Shown here: piece by piece, positions 1 to 10,917 of the stretch
Numbering within the stretch: position 1 is the first letter of the stretch
How the letters are laid out: each line of letters begins with the position of its first letter
DNA from: Effrenium voratum
Lineage: Eukaryota; Sar; Dinophyceae; Suessiales; Symbiodiniaceae
Length of the DNA: 64,000 nucleotides
Direction: 5' to 3'
Assembly: GCA_963377175.1 (NCBI GenBank)
Contig: CAUJNA010000490.1
Location: 85,001-149,000, forward strand
Translations under genes and position numbers: made by a program
Notes under the pieces: model-generated
Seen by the model: only the letters and a program-made list of their open reading frames with translations
Told to the model about the DNA's origin: nothing
The model's database searches: none

Positions 1-1
1 C

Positions 2-47
2 CCTTCCTCTTGGCATCTTTGATGCCTTCCTCTTGGCATCTTTGATG
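2..47. repeat. 23-bp tandem duplication
   Basis: Two back-to-back identical copies of a 23-bp unit (2-24 and 25-47) beginning ccttcctcttggc. The array may extend beyond the left edge of the window. Confidence 0.85.
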
Positions 48-478
48 TCCGCGTAAAAACCTGTTAAAGGTCCCGCGCACTGCTCCTAGCCTCAAATCAC
101 CAATAACCCAGAACCAAAAGCCGACCGCAAGGCGCACACCTTTTTTACCGGGTTGCAAGGTAGCACTTTCCTAGGGCACTGCGGTGCACCATATGGCAGA
201 GAATAAAGAAGCACCCATGTCCCAAGCAGCACCAACATGCAACCACAAAGAGGAGCGTCCAAGACTTCAGGGACCGCACAGCACAGAGAAGCATCTGAGA
301 CTGCGGGGACAGCACAGCAACAGAACCCGGAACTCAGAGCACGACTGTCAGCATGGATGAGTCAACCTTACCCAACGCAAGGCACCTCCGGCTAGAGAAG
401 CAAATTTAGGGGTGCCCCTCAATCAAGTCACACGGGCATAAAACAGCCCCAGTGGCGCTCCTGCCACAAATACTGGAT
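48..478. other. non-coding stretch
   Basis: No convincing reading frame, RNA gene or repeat was seen on either strand here. In minus orientation it lies 3' of the polymerase-like pseudogene that ends at 479. Confidence 0.4.
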
Positions 479-1510
479 TTAAGCAACGGAGTGCGCCAAG
501 GGCAACCCAGACACAACCAGAGCGGCGGCACCAGAAAGCATGCAATGTTTCAGCCGTGGGGGCAACTGGGGCAAGCCTGCGAGCCTTAGGCCGACTTGGC
601 AAATGGGCAACCTGGGCACGAACCTCAACATGGTTAGATATCGACCTCTGGGGGGGACAAAGCCAAGGGCAAGAGAAGCCTCATGCAGACATGCCTCAAG
701 ATCAGCAAGGGATGGTTCAGGTGAAACCAGCAGCCCATCATGAATAAAAACAACTGAGGCAGGCCTGACATGCGAGAGAAGCGCCCTAACACATGCCCGC
801 ATGAACGCGGCCCCAATACCTTCGAGCAAAAAGAAGGTTTGGTTACCTTCGTTGAGCCTAGAGCGGGCACGTTGGAGGTTGGCATCTTCACACGCACGCA
901 CAAAGCCCGGCTTAGCAGAGGCAACACGACGCATAAGCGCGACAAGCTCAGGGCCAGGGTTAAAGTTGTGCTGCTCAAGAACCTATGTGGTATGCTCAAC
1001 ACAGCCGTTTAGTAGAATGGCGGGCAGCAGCTTTACAAGGTGCATAGCGGCGCGGCCAGCAGACGAGACACTAAGGCAAGAACGCAGATACTCCCGAAAC
1101 TCCTCAAGGTGAGGCAGGGCAATATCGCGTCGCGAAGCGAATAGTTGAAAAATGGCATAACGCGCACCACACATGTCAATTTCAACATGACCACGGTGGA
1201 ACAGCGCGGCGCGCACTGCACGCGGCAGTGCAGCAGCACCTTTCGTGACTGGATAGGCACGACCGCGTCTGTCATCACCATCTATGCGGTAGGGAACATG
1301 CTTAAGAACAACAACACCACTCGCATCTGAGCGTAAACACTCCCCACCGGTAGCGATATAGGACTCAAGAGCAGAACGATAGGAGGGCGAGTGATTCCTA
1401 ATATCGGCGATATCTAGAGCGTGGAAAGTGGGACACTCTACCAAGCAGAAGGTCTGTTGTTCAGAAAGCGAGGATGCCGCGAGATGATGCCAACCAGTAT
1501 CTCTTGGCAC
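479..1510 (-). pseudogene. TV-Pol / family A-like polymerase palm, broken by one stop
   Basis: One minus-strand frame runs from 1510 to 479 (about 340 residues), interrupted only by a TAG at 983-985. Three short motifs recall single-subunit polymerases. EIDMCGARYAIF resembles motif A with its metal-binding Asp. KLLPAILLNG fits the K-x7-YG helix of motif B, with Asn for Tyr. VVFIHDGLLV resembles motif C, the HD(S/E) of T7 RNA polymerase and DNA polymerase I. Such a polymerase (TV-Pol) is known from virophages, Polinton-like viruses and eukaryotic transposons, which would suit the viral genes elsewhere in the window. The helicase that often accompanies TV-Pol is not visible. The stop and missing neighbours suggest a remnant. 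The family assignment is inference from motifs only; another polymerase-like mobile ORF is possible. Confidence 0.42.
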
Positions 1511-1829
1511 AGGGACAGGGATGGGGTCGGAGACAGCCTACTACCTAAGGAGTAGAAAGCCCCCGGTCCTGCCCCCAAGGGAAACCACCCCAAGAAGACA
1601 GCCCGGCCAGGGCGCCAAACAAAGAACGGGGGGCCACCACCCCAAAGACCGAGAACCACCCCCTTGTCCAGTCGAACAAGTCTGATGCCAACACCTGGCT
1701 TTGCAGGTGCGGAGCAAAACTACATACCCCGCAAAGTTTGTCCCAGCTGCATCGCAAGATCCTAGTGCTTGCCACAGTATTCCCACAGAAAGAATTATAC
1801 CACGTAGGCTTCAGCCATCCATCAACCAG
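1511..1829. other. no recognisable gene
   Basis: Short overlapping frames occur on the minus strand (for example 1545-1775). They have no motif and no continuity with neighbours, so I read them as chance. Confidence 0.35.
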
Positions 1830-3150
1830 AGGAATGCCAACCGTGATGCGGCGTGGCCCGAAGGGTCACGGCATGCATAGGCCTGCCCTCTCCACAAGAA
1901 GGCCCTGCAAAGCCAATTACAGAAGCATACTGAGTAGGGGCATACACCAAGCCAAACTCATCCACTGGAGAACCAGAGAGTGGTGGTACCGAGGATGTAC
2001 GACAAACCACTCCTGGAGAAGTCAAAGGCGGTAAGTTTCGGAGTCAGACGCCAGAGGCAATCTCACTCATCCAAGTACAAAGGGAAGCTGTAAAGCATCT
2101 GACAAAAGGACCTGAAGCATCACGCAAGACACCGACACATATGCTGAGGGCTAGAACCGAATGCTGACAAAGCCAGTGCATGGTAGCACCATGGTTACTC
2201 ATAGTCAGGTACGACACCACCTGACCAACTATTTGTACCAAGGTATTCATTCATTCAATTGCGACAAGACCGAAGCGAGGCCAATGTTCACACAGATAGT
2301 GAAGCAATGCTCAAGTGGATCAAGCCGACACAGAATAAAGAGGTCATCAATGATAAACGGATGTCACTGCCCGCAGGAACGACAATCTGCTCATGGTCTC
2401 GGAGTTGTACAATCGCATATACAGTTCTTCACAGGCTCACGGACGGGACGCTGAACTGTGTGGCCGGATGTTCCATGTACTCACAGAAGTCCACCACGTC
2501 ATCATTTCCACAAGAAGATACTGCACAGCCAATAACATATGCTTCCCGAATAGGGCTGCACCCTCCATAAACCAAGGTGCCTCATCAGCGAAAAATGGCA
2601 ATTGAGAAAACCAGCGCGTAGTGGGAGCAGTGTAAAACCAATCACCACATCTGGAGGAATTCAACGGCGATAAGCGTATGATTACCACACCAATAGCGCA
2701 TGCACTCACTCAAGTACTATGGGAAGCCACGGAAGCTTCTGCCAAACGGATCTGACATATTGAGCAAGGGACTGGCAGGCTGGAATCAAGCGCTGATGAA
2801 TCCGGTGTCTGGCAATACCATGGTTGCTCATGGTCAGAGGTACAGCTCTTCCAGACCATGTCCAGATGCGCAGCCGACCATTGTACAAGTGCGACAAGAC
2901 CCAAGCAAGGCCAAGAATCACTCACATCGTGAAGCATGGCACAAGTGGATCACGTCGACAGGAAAAAAGGGGGGCACATCAATACTGAACAGAAATGACA
3001 AATTTCACAGGGCCCCGCAAAAGCGCAATCCAACACACAGCAGGCCTAAGGCCAAGCACCCAGAGTCAGGGCCATGCAAGACAGGTTCGTTTTTGAAGGA
3101 TGTTAGCTCCCTTACGATGGACATGTTTCACGGCCAAGGCATCATATGGC
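1830..3150. repeat. diverged tandem repeat, period about 620 bp
   Basis: Segments near 1912 (agccaattacagaagcat) and 2527 (agccaataacatatgctt) correspond. So do segments near 2187 (catggttactcatagtca) and 2817 (catggttgctcatggtca), and those near 2300 and 2928. Offsets of 615-630 bp show two old, indel-rich copies of one unit. A third related piece lies at 15766-16227. No intact coding frame crosses a unit. The function is unknown; it may be the 3' region of the adjacent LINE family. Confidence 0.5.
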
Positions 3151-3572
3151 AATGGGCAAACGCAATGCAAGAGACTTAGTTGTAAGTTTGCCAAGATACT
3201 CACCGAAGAGACGCTGAACCTCAGGTTCGTGCGGCATCCAGAGACTTTGAAGCCCGACAGCTTCATCATGCCAAAAGGGTACCCTAGGCCAGTATTCACT
3301 CCAAGGCAAAATGAAGGTCTGCAACGAGGTTTCAAGAGATTGGATTGCACTGAAAATCTCCGAGATTCATCCCCAAGCGATGTCAAGTCATGGCTTAATG
3401 CGTGACAAGGTGAATGATCCGGGATCATCTGGGTTGGCAACTGGCACATTGAGGCCAGTCTCAATTTTGAAGGAAATCAACAACTCAACCAAGGAGACTC
3501 CCCGAGTTTCAACCGGCCCGGAGGGCCAACACAACTTCTGGGCCCAGTTATATAAGGCCTGAGTAAATGTGT
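2912..3572. repeat. dispersed repeat, copy 1 (partner at 15766-16227)
   Basis: Two blocks match the region 15766-16227 closely. One starts at the run ggccaag...cactcacatcgtgaa and includes ggggggcacatcaatactga. The other starts at aatgatccgggatcatctgg and runs to ggcctgagtaaatgtg. The two copies sit just beyond the 3' and 5' ends of the minus-strand LINE remnant, as expected for the tail of neighbouring LINE copies or for an older host repeat. Confidence 0.6.
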
Positions 3573-3764
3573 GCGTCCAAGGACTGGCAAACTGTAGGAT
3601 CACTGGAGAGAGCAAAATCAATGGTTCAAAGCCTGCCGGCACAGTCACCAAGACAAGCGGGGCGTTGGCCCTTCATGCCCAGTCGCACGAGAATTGTCCT
3701 CTGCCTTGATAACAGGGAAGGAACGAACTATCTTTGCAACACCTGACTTAACTCGCTCGCACAA

Positions 3765-4465
3765 CTAATGCCTCATGTGAGTCTGCATCAAGCGCTGCCC
3801 CGGCCGCCTCATCAGCAAGGTGATTGCCCCAGAAGTCAGATTGGAATCAGAAAGGTCACGAACATCCCCACGGTCATCCTGATGACTTTTGATCTTATCG
3901 ACAATGATGGACCTAATGCCCGGATGGGCGTCAAGGGCTTTGATGAGCAGCAACACCAGGTCAAAATTGGGCCGATTGACCCACTTCGAAGGCTGCAGGT
4001 CACTCCTAACAGCGGCAATTGTATTGACCACATACATGGAGTCTGTCACAAGCTGGAGGTTGCAACAATGGCCTCTGAGAGTTCTGCCCTACTGACCGTT
4101 TGTCGCCCCCGAGTTTTTCCAGTACCAAAAACCGAGAAAATTGGGGGCGCAACTCTAGAGAGGCGCGCATTGCGCGCAAGGCGGCTAATACAATGACTGC
4201 TCAAGTCTTCAAGCATCACAACCGCAAAAGAAGTGTCACACACCAACGATGTGGGGTTTTTCCCGGCACCATCCGTATACAGAGTAACAGTCCTATCCGA
4301 AGCGACTGGTATCCATGACACCTCAGGCCGCGCAATGCAATTTTTGATGAAGCTCTCACTAGCAGGTAAAAGTGGCACAAAAAGGAAGAGTGCTGCGGTT
4401 TCATCCAAGTTTTGCAGCACAGGGCAGTCATCACGGATTGACTGCGTATGGCTGCATCGCAACAC
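3765..4465 (-). pseudogene. LINE RNase H domain, frameshifted
   Basis: The frame 4465-4046 contains VTLYTDGAGKNP (first catalytic Asp) and SRAELSEAI (catalytic Glu). A frameshift near 4050 moves the rest to another frame, with VTDSMYVVNTI (third acidic residue) and KIKSHQDD. A third frame near 3790-3830 gives GNHLADEAAG, the usual last Asp. All expected RNase H motifs are present in order but spread over three frames, so the domain cannot be made as one protein. In the element it follows the RT and would degrade RNA in RNA-DNA hybrids. Confidence 0.7.
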
Positions 4466-4482
4466 CCTATGTGCAACGGTAT

Positions 4483-5346
4483 CTACTTCACCACAAGCCG
4501 GGCATGCAATTGGAGACGTTGCTGTACCTCTCCTCCGTAGCGATCGCTCAAGAGGTGGACATGCATAGCCCCCCGATCTTGGACACTCGTCAGTTTGCCA
4601 AGGACCAACCGAGTCATATCCCAGTCAATTTCAAGACGACGTTCGACACCTTTCCTTTTTCCAAGTTCAGACGACAAGCACACTCCCCACGCACAAAGGA
4701 TACAATCCCGCAACAGCAACCAATCATCCTCTCGAAGGTGCACCTTGGGCCTCAACATGGAGTGAAGGAAGCCCTCACAATCGACTGTCAAGCCGATGCT
4801 GCTCAGATATGTCCGCAAAGCTGTCAACGGTCCGAAAGGAATACCGGAGTGTTCAATGTCACCTGACAGAACTCCAAGTGCAAAGGACCATGCCTGATCA
4901 TTGCTCCATAAGGATCGCCTTAGCATGCGGACCTGCATGAACAAGGCGTAAAGCAAGGGGTCAACTTCAGGGTCGTGCAAGAACAGAGCCGTCTTACGAT
5001 GCGCCCAATGGTGAGCATGACACAGTGCAGCACATACCTGGTGGCGGAGATGCTGAAAGTGCTTTCCACCAAGAAAAGTTACCTCTGAGCACGCAAGAGC
5101 TGCTTGAAGTACCCCTGCCTTGATCAGGCGGATTTTCTCCTTTATCTCGATAGGCAACAGCTCAATTTTTCTGAGACGAGGAATCGCGGCATCGATCCTA
5201 GCAATCTGGACAGCGTTTCTAGGGAGTTTGATATACGTCATGGGAGCTCCAAGACTTTTCCCATGTTGCTGCCTCTTCCATGACACCTCGGGGACGACAG
5301 TTTGACGGTACATTAACTGTCCAGGTCCACGATTTTTTGGCATCAA
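4483..5346 (-). pseudogene. LINE RT thumb/connection region
   Basis: A 287-codon minus frame overlaps the end of the RT frame and continues it after a frameshift around 5220-5346. It holds no catalytic motif. A stretch with Cys/His (ACSEVTFLGGKHFQHLRHQV) is followed by a Leu/Arg-rich helical region, and the Cys-rich pair ILCAWGV and further His may be a worn zinc knuckle. Position between RT and RNase H is the main evidence. Confidence 0.5.
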
Positions 5347-6892
5347 TTTGGAGAGCTAGCTCATCTTGTAGCCGCAAAGTTTCCTTTATTGCGTTCTCAA
5401 AGAGAGGGCGGCAATTGGACGTAAGATCAAGGTTATCAACGAATACCGTGGCGATGACCTTACTATCCTCGCCATTTCCGTTTAACAACTTGATCCTATA
5501 TAGCCAAAAGGCGCCAAAGACTGCTGACGTAAGCACACTCAAAGGATCACCTTCCGGGATGCCCGTACTGGAAGTGAATCCCCGGGAGGGACTGCCTTGC
5601 ACACGCAAATGTCTCTGCACCGAGTCAAGGAGACCCGTCCACACCTCGACAACCACAGGAGGGACTTTCACTGCAGTCAAAATTTGGCGGACAAATCCAC
5701 GAGGCAAGCAATTGAAGAACTTTACAATATCCATACTGGCTCCGTAAAGACTTCCCTGCAACAGGTGCGCGTGCTCAATCAAGACCTGGGTGCAGTAATA
5801 TGATTCGCACGAGGCACGGCCAGGAAGTCCTCCCAAGACCCCGTATACCAAGAACGGCAAGAGTTGCGAAGTGAGCTTGCGACTCAAAGTGCGGGCAAAG
5901 ATCCTGTAACACAGCGGGGCAACGGTGATAGGACGGCAGTCCGCAATCTGGTCAGGCTCAAGGATTTTGGCTAACAACAACACTCTGGATAAAATCCACG
6001 TGCCAGGTACACGCAGTTTATTAGCGAAAATGTCATTCCAAGCATTCACAAAAAGATCCAGGAGCTTCTCATTCAAGGCATTTGAAGTCACACAGGCACC
6101 AACCATCTGATCCGACACTGGTGTTGGACCGAGTGCGAGCGAGGGTGATGCGCCTGTAATGCGTGGATCCAAATCTAGCGGAAAACCACCCCCAAATTCA
6201 CCAAGATCAGGCAAATCGTGTTCACCAAACCTGGTGGTAGGGTTCCAGAACTGATCCCAGAAACGAAAGAATTCTCTATATATATCCTCTGGCCGAGTGA
6301 GGGTCTCAAGGCAAATGTTAGCTTTGTTCACCTCTTGATCCGGATGAACCACAATGGTCCTACGGTCCTCATGCAGCTCTAGAGTCTGGCCTTGACAGGT
6401 GAGACGAGAAGGGGCGCACGCTGGTTGCTGAAGTTGCAAAACCGGTTTGCACTTACTGCGACACCTCCGGGAAACGAAGTCGGGTTTTTCAACAACCGTC
6501 ACCTGAGCAACTTCCGGCGTGAACTCATTCCGGATATGTTGAAAAGCAAGCTTTCCCCCCTGGTCGCTGAAAGACTTTTGCAATCTAATTTTCCACTCCT
6601 GATGGCACGCACTCTTCTGCCTAGAAACAGCTTGCTTGGCAAAGACGTCAACTGCCTCGAAGTGCTGTTGCAGCACCTCAATGGATGGGATCTCTCCGCC
6701 AATCGGGGTGAGTCCACTGGTCACAGTCCAACTTGCATAAGACACTCCAAATCCACATGCCGAATGCACTTTGCCCAGAATTGCAGTGATCTGATCACCC
6801 AGGGCCACGGCAGGCTCATCCACGTGATATTTACCCACACACCTGATTAGTGCCTGCAATCTGCAGGCACTGCCGGACAACCTGCTTGGCAT
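5219..6892 (-). pseudogene. LINE reverse transcriptase domain with VDN active site
   Basis: A 557-codon minus frame contains the RT core. PDQIADCRPITVAPLCYRIF resembles RT motif 2, GASMDIVKFFNCLPR is motif A with its Asp, TGIPEGDPLSV is motif B, and VFVDNLDL is motif C. Motif C has Asp-Asn (codons within 5432-5437) where most RTs have Asp-Asp. The first ~200 residues before the RT have no motif I can name. The upstream side stops just short of the 24-bp repeat at 6901-6924, where the nested element enters, so the endonuclease half lies beyond 14770. The frame is open but truncated at both ends by frame loss and insertion. Confidence 0.75.
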
Positions 6893-6900
6893 GCTCCAAC

Positions 6901-6924
6901 CTGATAATCAGACACTCTACCAGG
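6901..6924. repeat. 24-bp direct repeat, left copy (probable target-site duplication)
   Basis: It starts ctgataatcagacactct and is identical to 14746-14769; the next bases differ on both sides. The two copies bracket the nested retroelement. Read on the minus strand it resembles the D-arm and anticodon region of a tRNA (CTGGTAGAGTGTCTGATTA). Confidence 0.75.
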
Positions 6925-6925
6925 T

Positions 6926-7115
6926 TAGAATCTTGGTCACTGCTTCAAGCCTAAAGGGACATGCAGGGAAAAAAGCAACCGACCGGAGCAAACTCGATAC
7001 GCGCTTTTTTACTTGAGCGTTGCTTAGAAGTGCAGGCTCTGAGATGCAGGTGGAGTGACGATGCGCGTCCACTCCATCTTCCTGCATCTCATGCGGAGCC
7101 TGTCGGAATACCCCC
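6926..7115. repeat. ~188-bp direct repeat, copy 1
   Basis: Nearly identical to 7608-7795 (differences are single-base indels and one t/c change). Each copy contains a hairpin: tgagatgcagg...cctgcatctca encloses gacgatgcgcgtcc. It lies at the 3' end of the minus-oriented nested element. Confidence 0.85.
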
Positions 7116-7607
7116 TTAGGTCAACATTGCGTGTTCGACCATCACACAGGGTGTTTTACCCATGGGGTGTGAGACAAAAAGAGGTATGTTGCACATATAT
7201 GCAATGCGTGCGTGGGTGTGCATGGGAGGATGCGTCCTCCTGCGGGCCAGTCTGGGCCGGACAGAATGCCGATGGCATTCGTTAATGTGCGATTGCGTGC
7301 ACGGCGTGGGCCATTGCTGCGTATGCTCGAAATGGTCCTGCGGGAGCATCGAGATGCAGTAAGCCAACGAAATGTTGGAAGCTGACAAGCTCCATTCGTG
7401 CGGGTGCATGCGTCCCTCAATCAGGCCTTGTGGAAGCTGGATGCCACCTGGGCCGTGAAAGGGTGGGAGGGTGGGTTCAAAAATGAACGAAAGAGGGGTC
7501 AAACCCTCCAGGCATGTCCCTTACCAAAAGGCTTGAAGCAGAAATGGCCACGCGGCCGAAGATTCAACCAAGATTAAAACACAGGGGAAAAGACAAACCC
7601 CTAGCGG
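7116..7607. other. spacer between direct repeats, no gene seen
   Basis: 492 bp with several short overlapping frames but no motif or consistent frame. It resembles the region between the split direct repeats of some tyrosine-recombinase retroelements, which is an inference. Confidence 0.35.
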
Positions 7608-7795
7608 TAGAATCTTGGTCACTGCTTCAAGCCTAAAGGGACATGCAGGGAAAAAAGCAACCGACCGGAGCAAACTCGATACGCCTTTTTTACTTGAGCG
7701 TTGCTTAGAAGTGCAGCTCTGAGATGCAGGTGGAGCGACGATGCGCGTCCACTCCATCTTCCTGCATCTCATGCGGAGCCTGTCGGAATACCCCC
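7608..7795. repeat. ~188-bp direct repeat, copy 2
   Basis: Partner of 6926-7115. It sits just 3' of the RNase H frame, which ends at 7840. Confidence 0.85.
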
Positions 7796-7839
7796 ACTTT
7801 AGAGTTCTAAGCAAACGGTCAAATCACCTTACCCCCTCT

Positions 7840-8535
7840 TTAGCGCGTTTGCGATGCAGCCACGTGCTCGGGTCTCCACGGTGCGTCCGTAGGGTGAAGC
7901 GTGAGAGCTGATGCGTGAGGCCAGAAATCATGTGGCCTGAAGCGCACTCTGCCTTCTGGTCGAGCCTGGAATGCGGAGGTATTACCTCTGCTAAGCTGGT
8001 CTGCCCAGATGTTGCGCTCCCCTGGGATGTGTGACGCGATCACGGACCATTTGTGCTTATGGGCCCAGGCAGCAACAAGTTGCACAAAGACTTGTAAGGG
8101 CCAAGAAGTGGTGAACAATTTATTAACACCGGCTTCGGAAGCTGTGTTGTCTGTCCCTGTGGGCATGCAAATGCCACGCACGCCTTGTCCCTCGCAGGTC
8201 CATGCGATACGCATGAGTGCTAGTTGGGCCAAGGTTTCGAAGCATGCGATGTAACGCTGGGCTTCTTTGGTCAGGCATGGCCATTGTTCCTGGACTTCTT
8301 GGAATTGCCATGTCTCTGCGAACCACGCAACGGAGTTGCTGGAGATGAACCAACCTCCTATGCCCACTATACTGCCCTCGGCGCATGCATCCGCGGCTGC
8401 CTTGCAAGCCAGCATTGGCTTCTCAGCGGGCACGCGAGGTCTAGATGGAAGCATTGCAGCAACCATTCTACGCTGTGTTTGCTCATCCTGGACAGGCGAG
8501 TGTGCTCTGCGGAGGCGTCCGCTATGCGCACCCAA
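7840..8535 (-). pseudogene. retroelement RNase H (DIRS/gypsy type)
   Basis: The frame contains CKAAADACAEGSIVGIGGWF (start of the RNase H fold), PTGTDNTASEAGVN (the Asp of the D-N signature) and IPGERNIWADQLSRG, the H-x-PG-x-x-N-x-x-AD-x-LSR signature of DIRS and related elements. It overlaps the RT frame by about 170 bp in a different frame. The junction of the two reads as a fused RT-RNase H broken by a frameshift near 8400. Confidence 0.72.
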
Positions 8536-10112
8536 GCGGATTTGTGACTAGGCACAACGCGAGGCAGGTCGGCTGGCGTGCGAACGCATGCCCCTTGGAA
8601 CTCTAGAACTTTAGAGCCTGGCGGCATAAAAATGCCATGCACTGCTGACCTGAGCACGGCTTTGGCGTCTAATGCTGAAAGGAAAGATGGCCACAAACGC
8701 GCATGGACAGAGAGCATGCAACCCGGCGGCGAGTGCAGGTCTGTGTACAGTGGCGCTAGCCAGGATCTGAGTTCGGGGCTCAGGCTGGTAGCCCAAATGA
8801 GAAGGCCTAGAACCTGCTCTAGAAGTTTTCGCTTGACCTTTCCTGCTTTGAGCAACTCGTGCAGCTGTCCTTTCAATTTGATGGTTTTTTCCGGCGTGAG
8901 TTTGATGGTCTCGTGCAGGAAATTAATGCGCCACCCACACCATGTGAGGTTGTCCTGAAATTGAACTTTCTTCCAGGAGATTGGGGCCGATATGGCTGCG
9001 AAAAACATGACCATGAGGGCCAGCTGCGCGTCTGCGTCACTGCGACGCAGTGCGGCTAAAAGGTCATCTACGAACAACCATGCGCGATGCGGGCGCAGTC
9101 CCAAAATGCCGTGCAGTAGTCTCAGGAGGAATGCTCCGGTGCGCTGCCACCAGTATGCGGAGAAGCGGGCTCCGAAGTGGCACACTCTATAATGGTACAG
9201 GACATCGGCAACCCGAAACAGAAGCAGGCCATGTTCACTGGGGTGCACTTGGATCTGCTTGTGCGCTGCTTTGAAATCAAAGCTTGCCCCCACAAAGGAC
9301 GAGCGCGTGTCCTCGGGGAGGAAGGCTAAGCGCACGTCTGAGGCCATTGGCAGGCTGATGCGTTCGGGAATTGCGCACTTGGGGTTCACCCCACACACTG
9401 TGCTGTCTAAGACTAGTCGTGGGTCTTTGCCTTCAGCATGCACGACGTTGAGCTTCCCGACTGCTATGCCTTTGTGCCAATGCTGTCTGGCTTGTTCGAT
9501 GGACATGCTGGTACGAATGACCCATCCGTTTGCAATTTCTTTTTCTAGCAAGGCGGACACTGTTTCTGGTTCCGCTTCAGCGGCTTTCCAGTTGCCGATG
9601 CACTCAGTGAGCTCACTAGGCAGGTCTGCTTGGGGTTTTGGCGGCCACTGCATGCTGCGCGGTAACTCCGACACAGCCCCTGTTGGCACGCCTTCTGCCA
9701 GCAGCGGCACTAGTTTGAGGTCGGGGTCATTGGATGCCGTCGCCAGGGCATGCAAAAGTGATAGGCGGTACGGCTGTCCTTCATCGGGCGCTAGCTCGGA
9801 TGGGCACGGCATGCTCATGGCGCGGAATGCTATCCGTGCTGCCTCCTCGGATTGCTGTTCCGAGAGAGGAGGGGATGCGTTGCCGGAGCCACGTGGGCCA
9901 GAATTTTTGGGATGAGTTTTTGTTCGTCCAGCCAATGTAGCCAGGCCCGTGCGACTATTGTGAGCGGGTGGTTTGGTTGAGGGATTGAGTGGTCTGCAGT
10001 TGAATGCATGCCAGCTCCGTCGCATACCCGCAGGCGCACGGGGTGCAGTGAAAGCGGGGAGGGTTTGCTTAAGCGGCGGACCTCGGGCTGCGTGCTCACT
10101 TTGAATGCGCAA
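8367..10112 (-). pseudogene. retroelement reverse transcriptase (FVDD), C-terminal RNase H lost by frameshift
   Basis: 581 codons are open. The RT core includes DPRLVLDSTVCGVNP, VGASFDFKAAHKQIQVHPSE (motif A), CHFGARFSAYWWQR (motif B region) and WLFVDDLLA (motif C, codons 9063-9071), followed by IKLTPEKTIKLKGQ and an RT connection region. This is the DIRS/pararetrovirus-like RT style, unlike the LINE RTs in this window, which have VDN. Upstream residues up to ~150 resemble a gag-RT linker rich in Pro and Ser. The frame ends soon after the connection region, where RNase H should continue in another frame. Confidence 0.75.
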
Positions 10113-10673
10113 TGTTTGATCAAACTTGCTGCGAGACTTGTTGGGTACTCGGCTGTAAGCGTGCTCAGGTACTGGCCTGAGCTGCCTTGAACTCCAGCTA
10201 TGCTAGCGTGCTTCTGTTGATGCGTGCATCTGCTTGCCATGTGCTGGATGCATGCATTATTGCTGGCGAAGCACTGGGCTCAGCTTGGGGGGCAGATGTT
10301 CTGCCCATGCGATTGCGGGCGATGCCTGCGGACCGGGCAAGACCTGTCCTGCATGCGACCCGGATGCGGTTGGCGTCAGGGCCAAGGATTCTTGCGAAGC
10401 GGAGGCCTTGGCCATGAGAAAAGCTCTCCTAATGCGTGCCGCAGGTATCGAGTGCTCTGGATCCGTGACCCCCATGGAGGTCCACGTTTCAGCAGGCACG
10501 CCGTCCAACAGCTTGCTGAGATCGGATGCATCGGCGTAAGCGTAAGCGAAATCTGCAATGTCTTCAAATCCCAGGCCAAGGATATGCTCAACCAGCATGT
10601 CTGGTACCCGAGCGCTTGACAGCAAATTGCGCATGGCCTCGGCCGATGTCACTTGTTCCTCTGCGTCCGCCAT
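9830..10673 (-). pseudogene. gag-like N-terminal ORFs of the nested retroelement
   Basis: The frame 10673-10257 starts MADAEEQVTSAEAMRNLL, followed by an acidic, helical segment with VEHILGLGFEDIADFAYAYA. A second frame, 10240-9830, follows with EYPTSLAASLIKHCAFKV and leads toward the RT. Acidic N-terminal segments of this kind upstream of an RT suit a gag protein. No zinc knuckle is visible. The frame change between the two parts indicates decay. Function is inferred from position only. Confidence 0.45.
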
Positions 10674-10917
10674 GCTGGGCCGAAGAGGAGGATTGGTCTG
10701 AGATACTGTCAGTCAGCCAGAAAATAGCTGATGGCAGCACGCAACAAAAAAAAATGTGTCAAGTGAGCAAAACGCCTGATGCGGAAATGCCTGCACTGAG
10801 CTGGGGTGCGGGCTGGCTGGTCTCGACAATGATCGCGTTGTGGACGTCCCGGCCTGGGGGCGGGTCTGCACACTTGCCAACACTCATGGCGGTCACCTGC
10901 ATGTGAAACTTTTTGTG

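Noticed and set aside
6926..7795. Miniature LTR (TRIM) element
   Set aside because: The repeats lack TG...CA ends and a short target duplication outside them.
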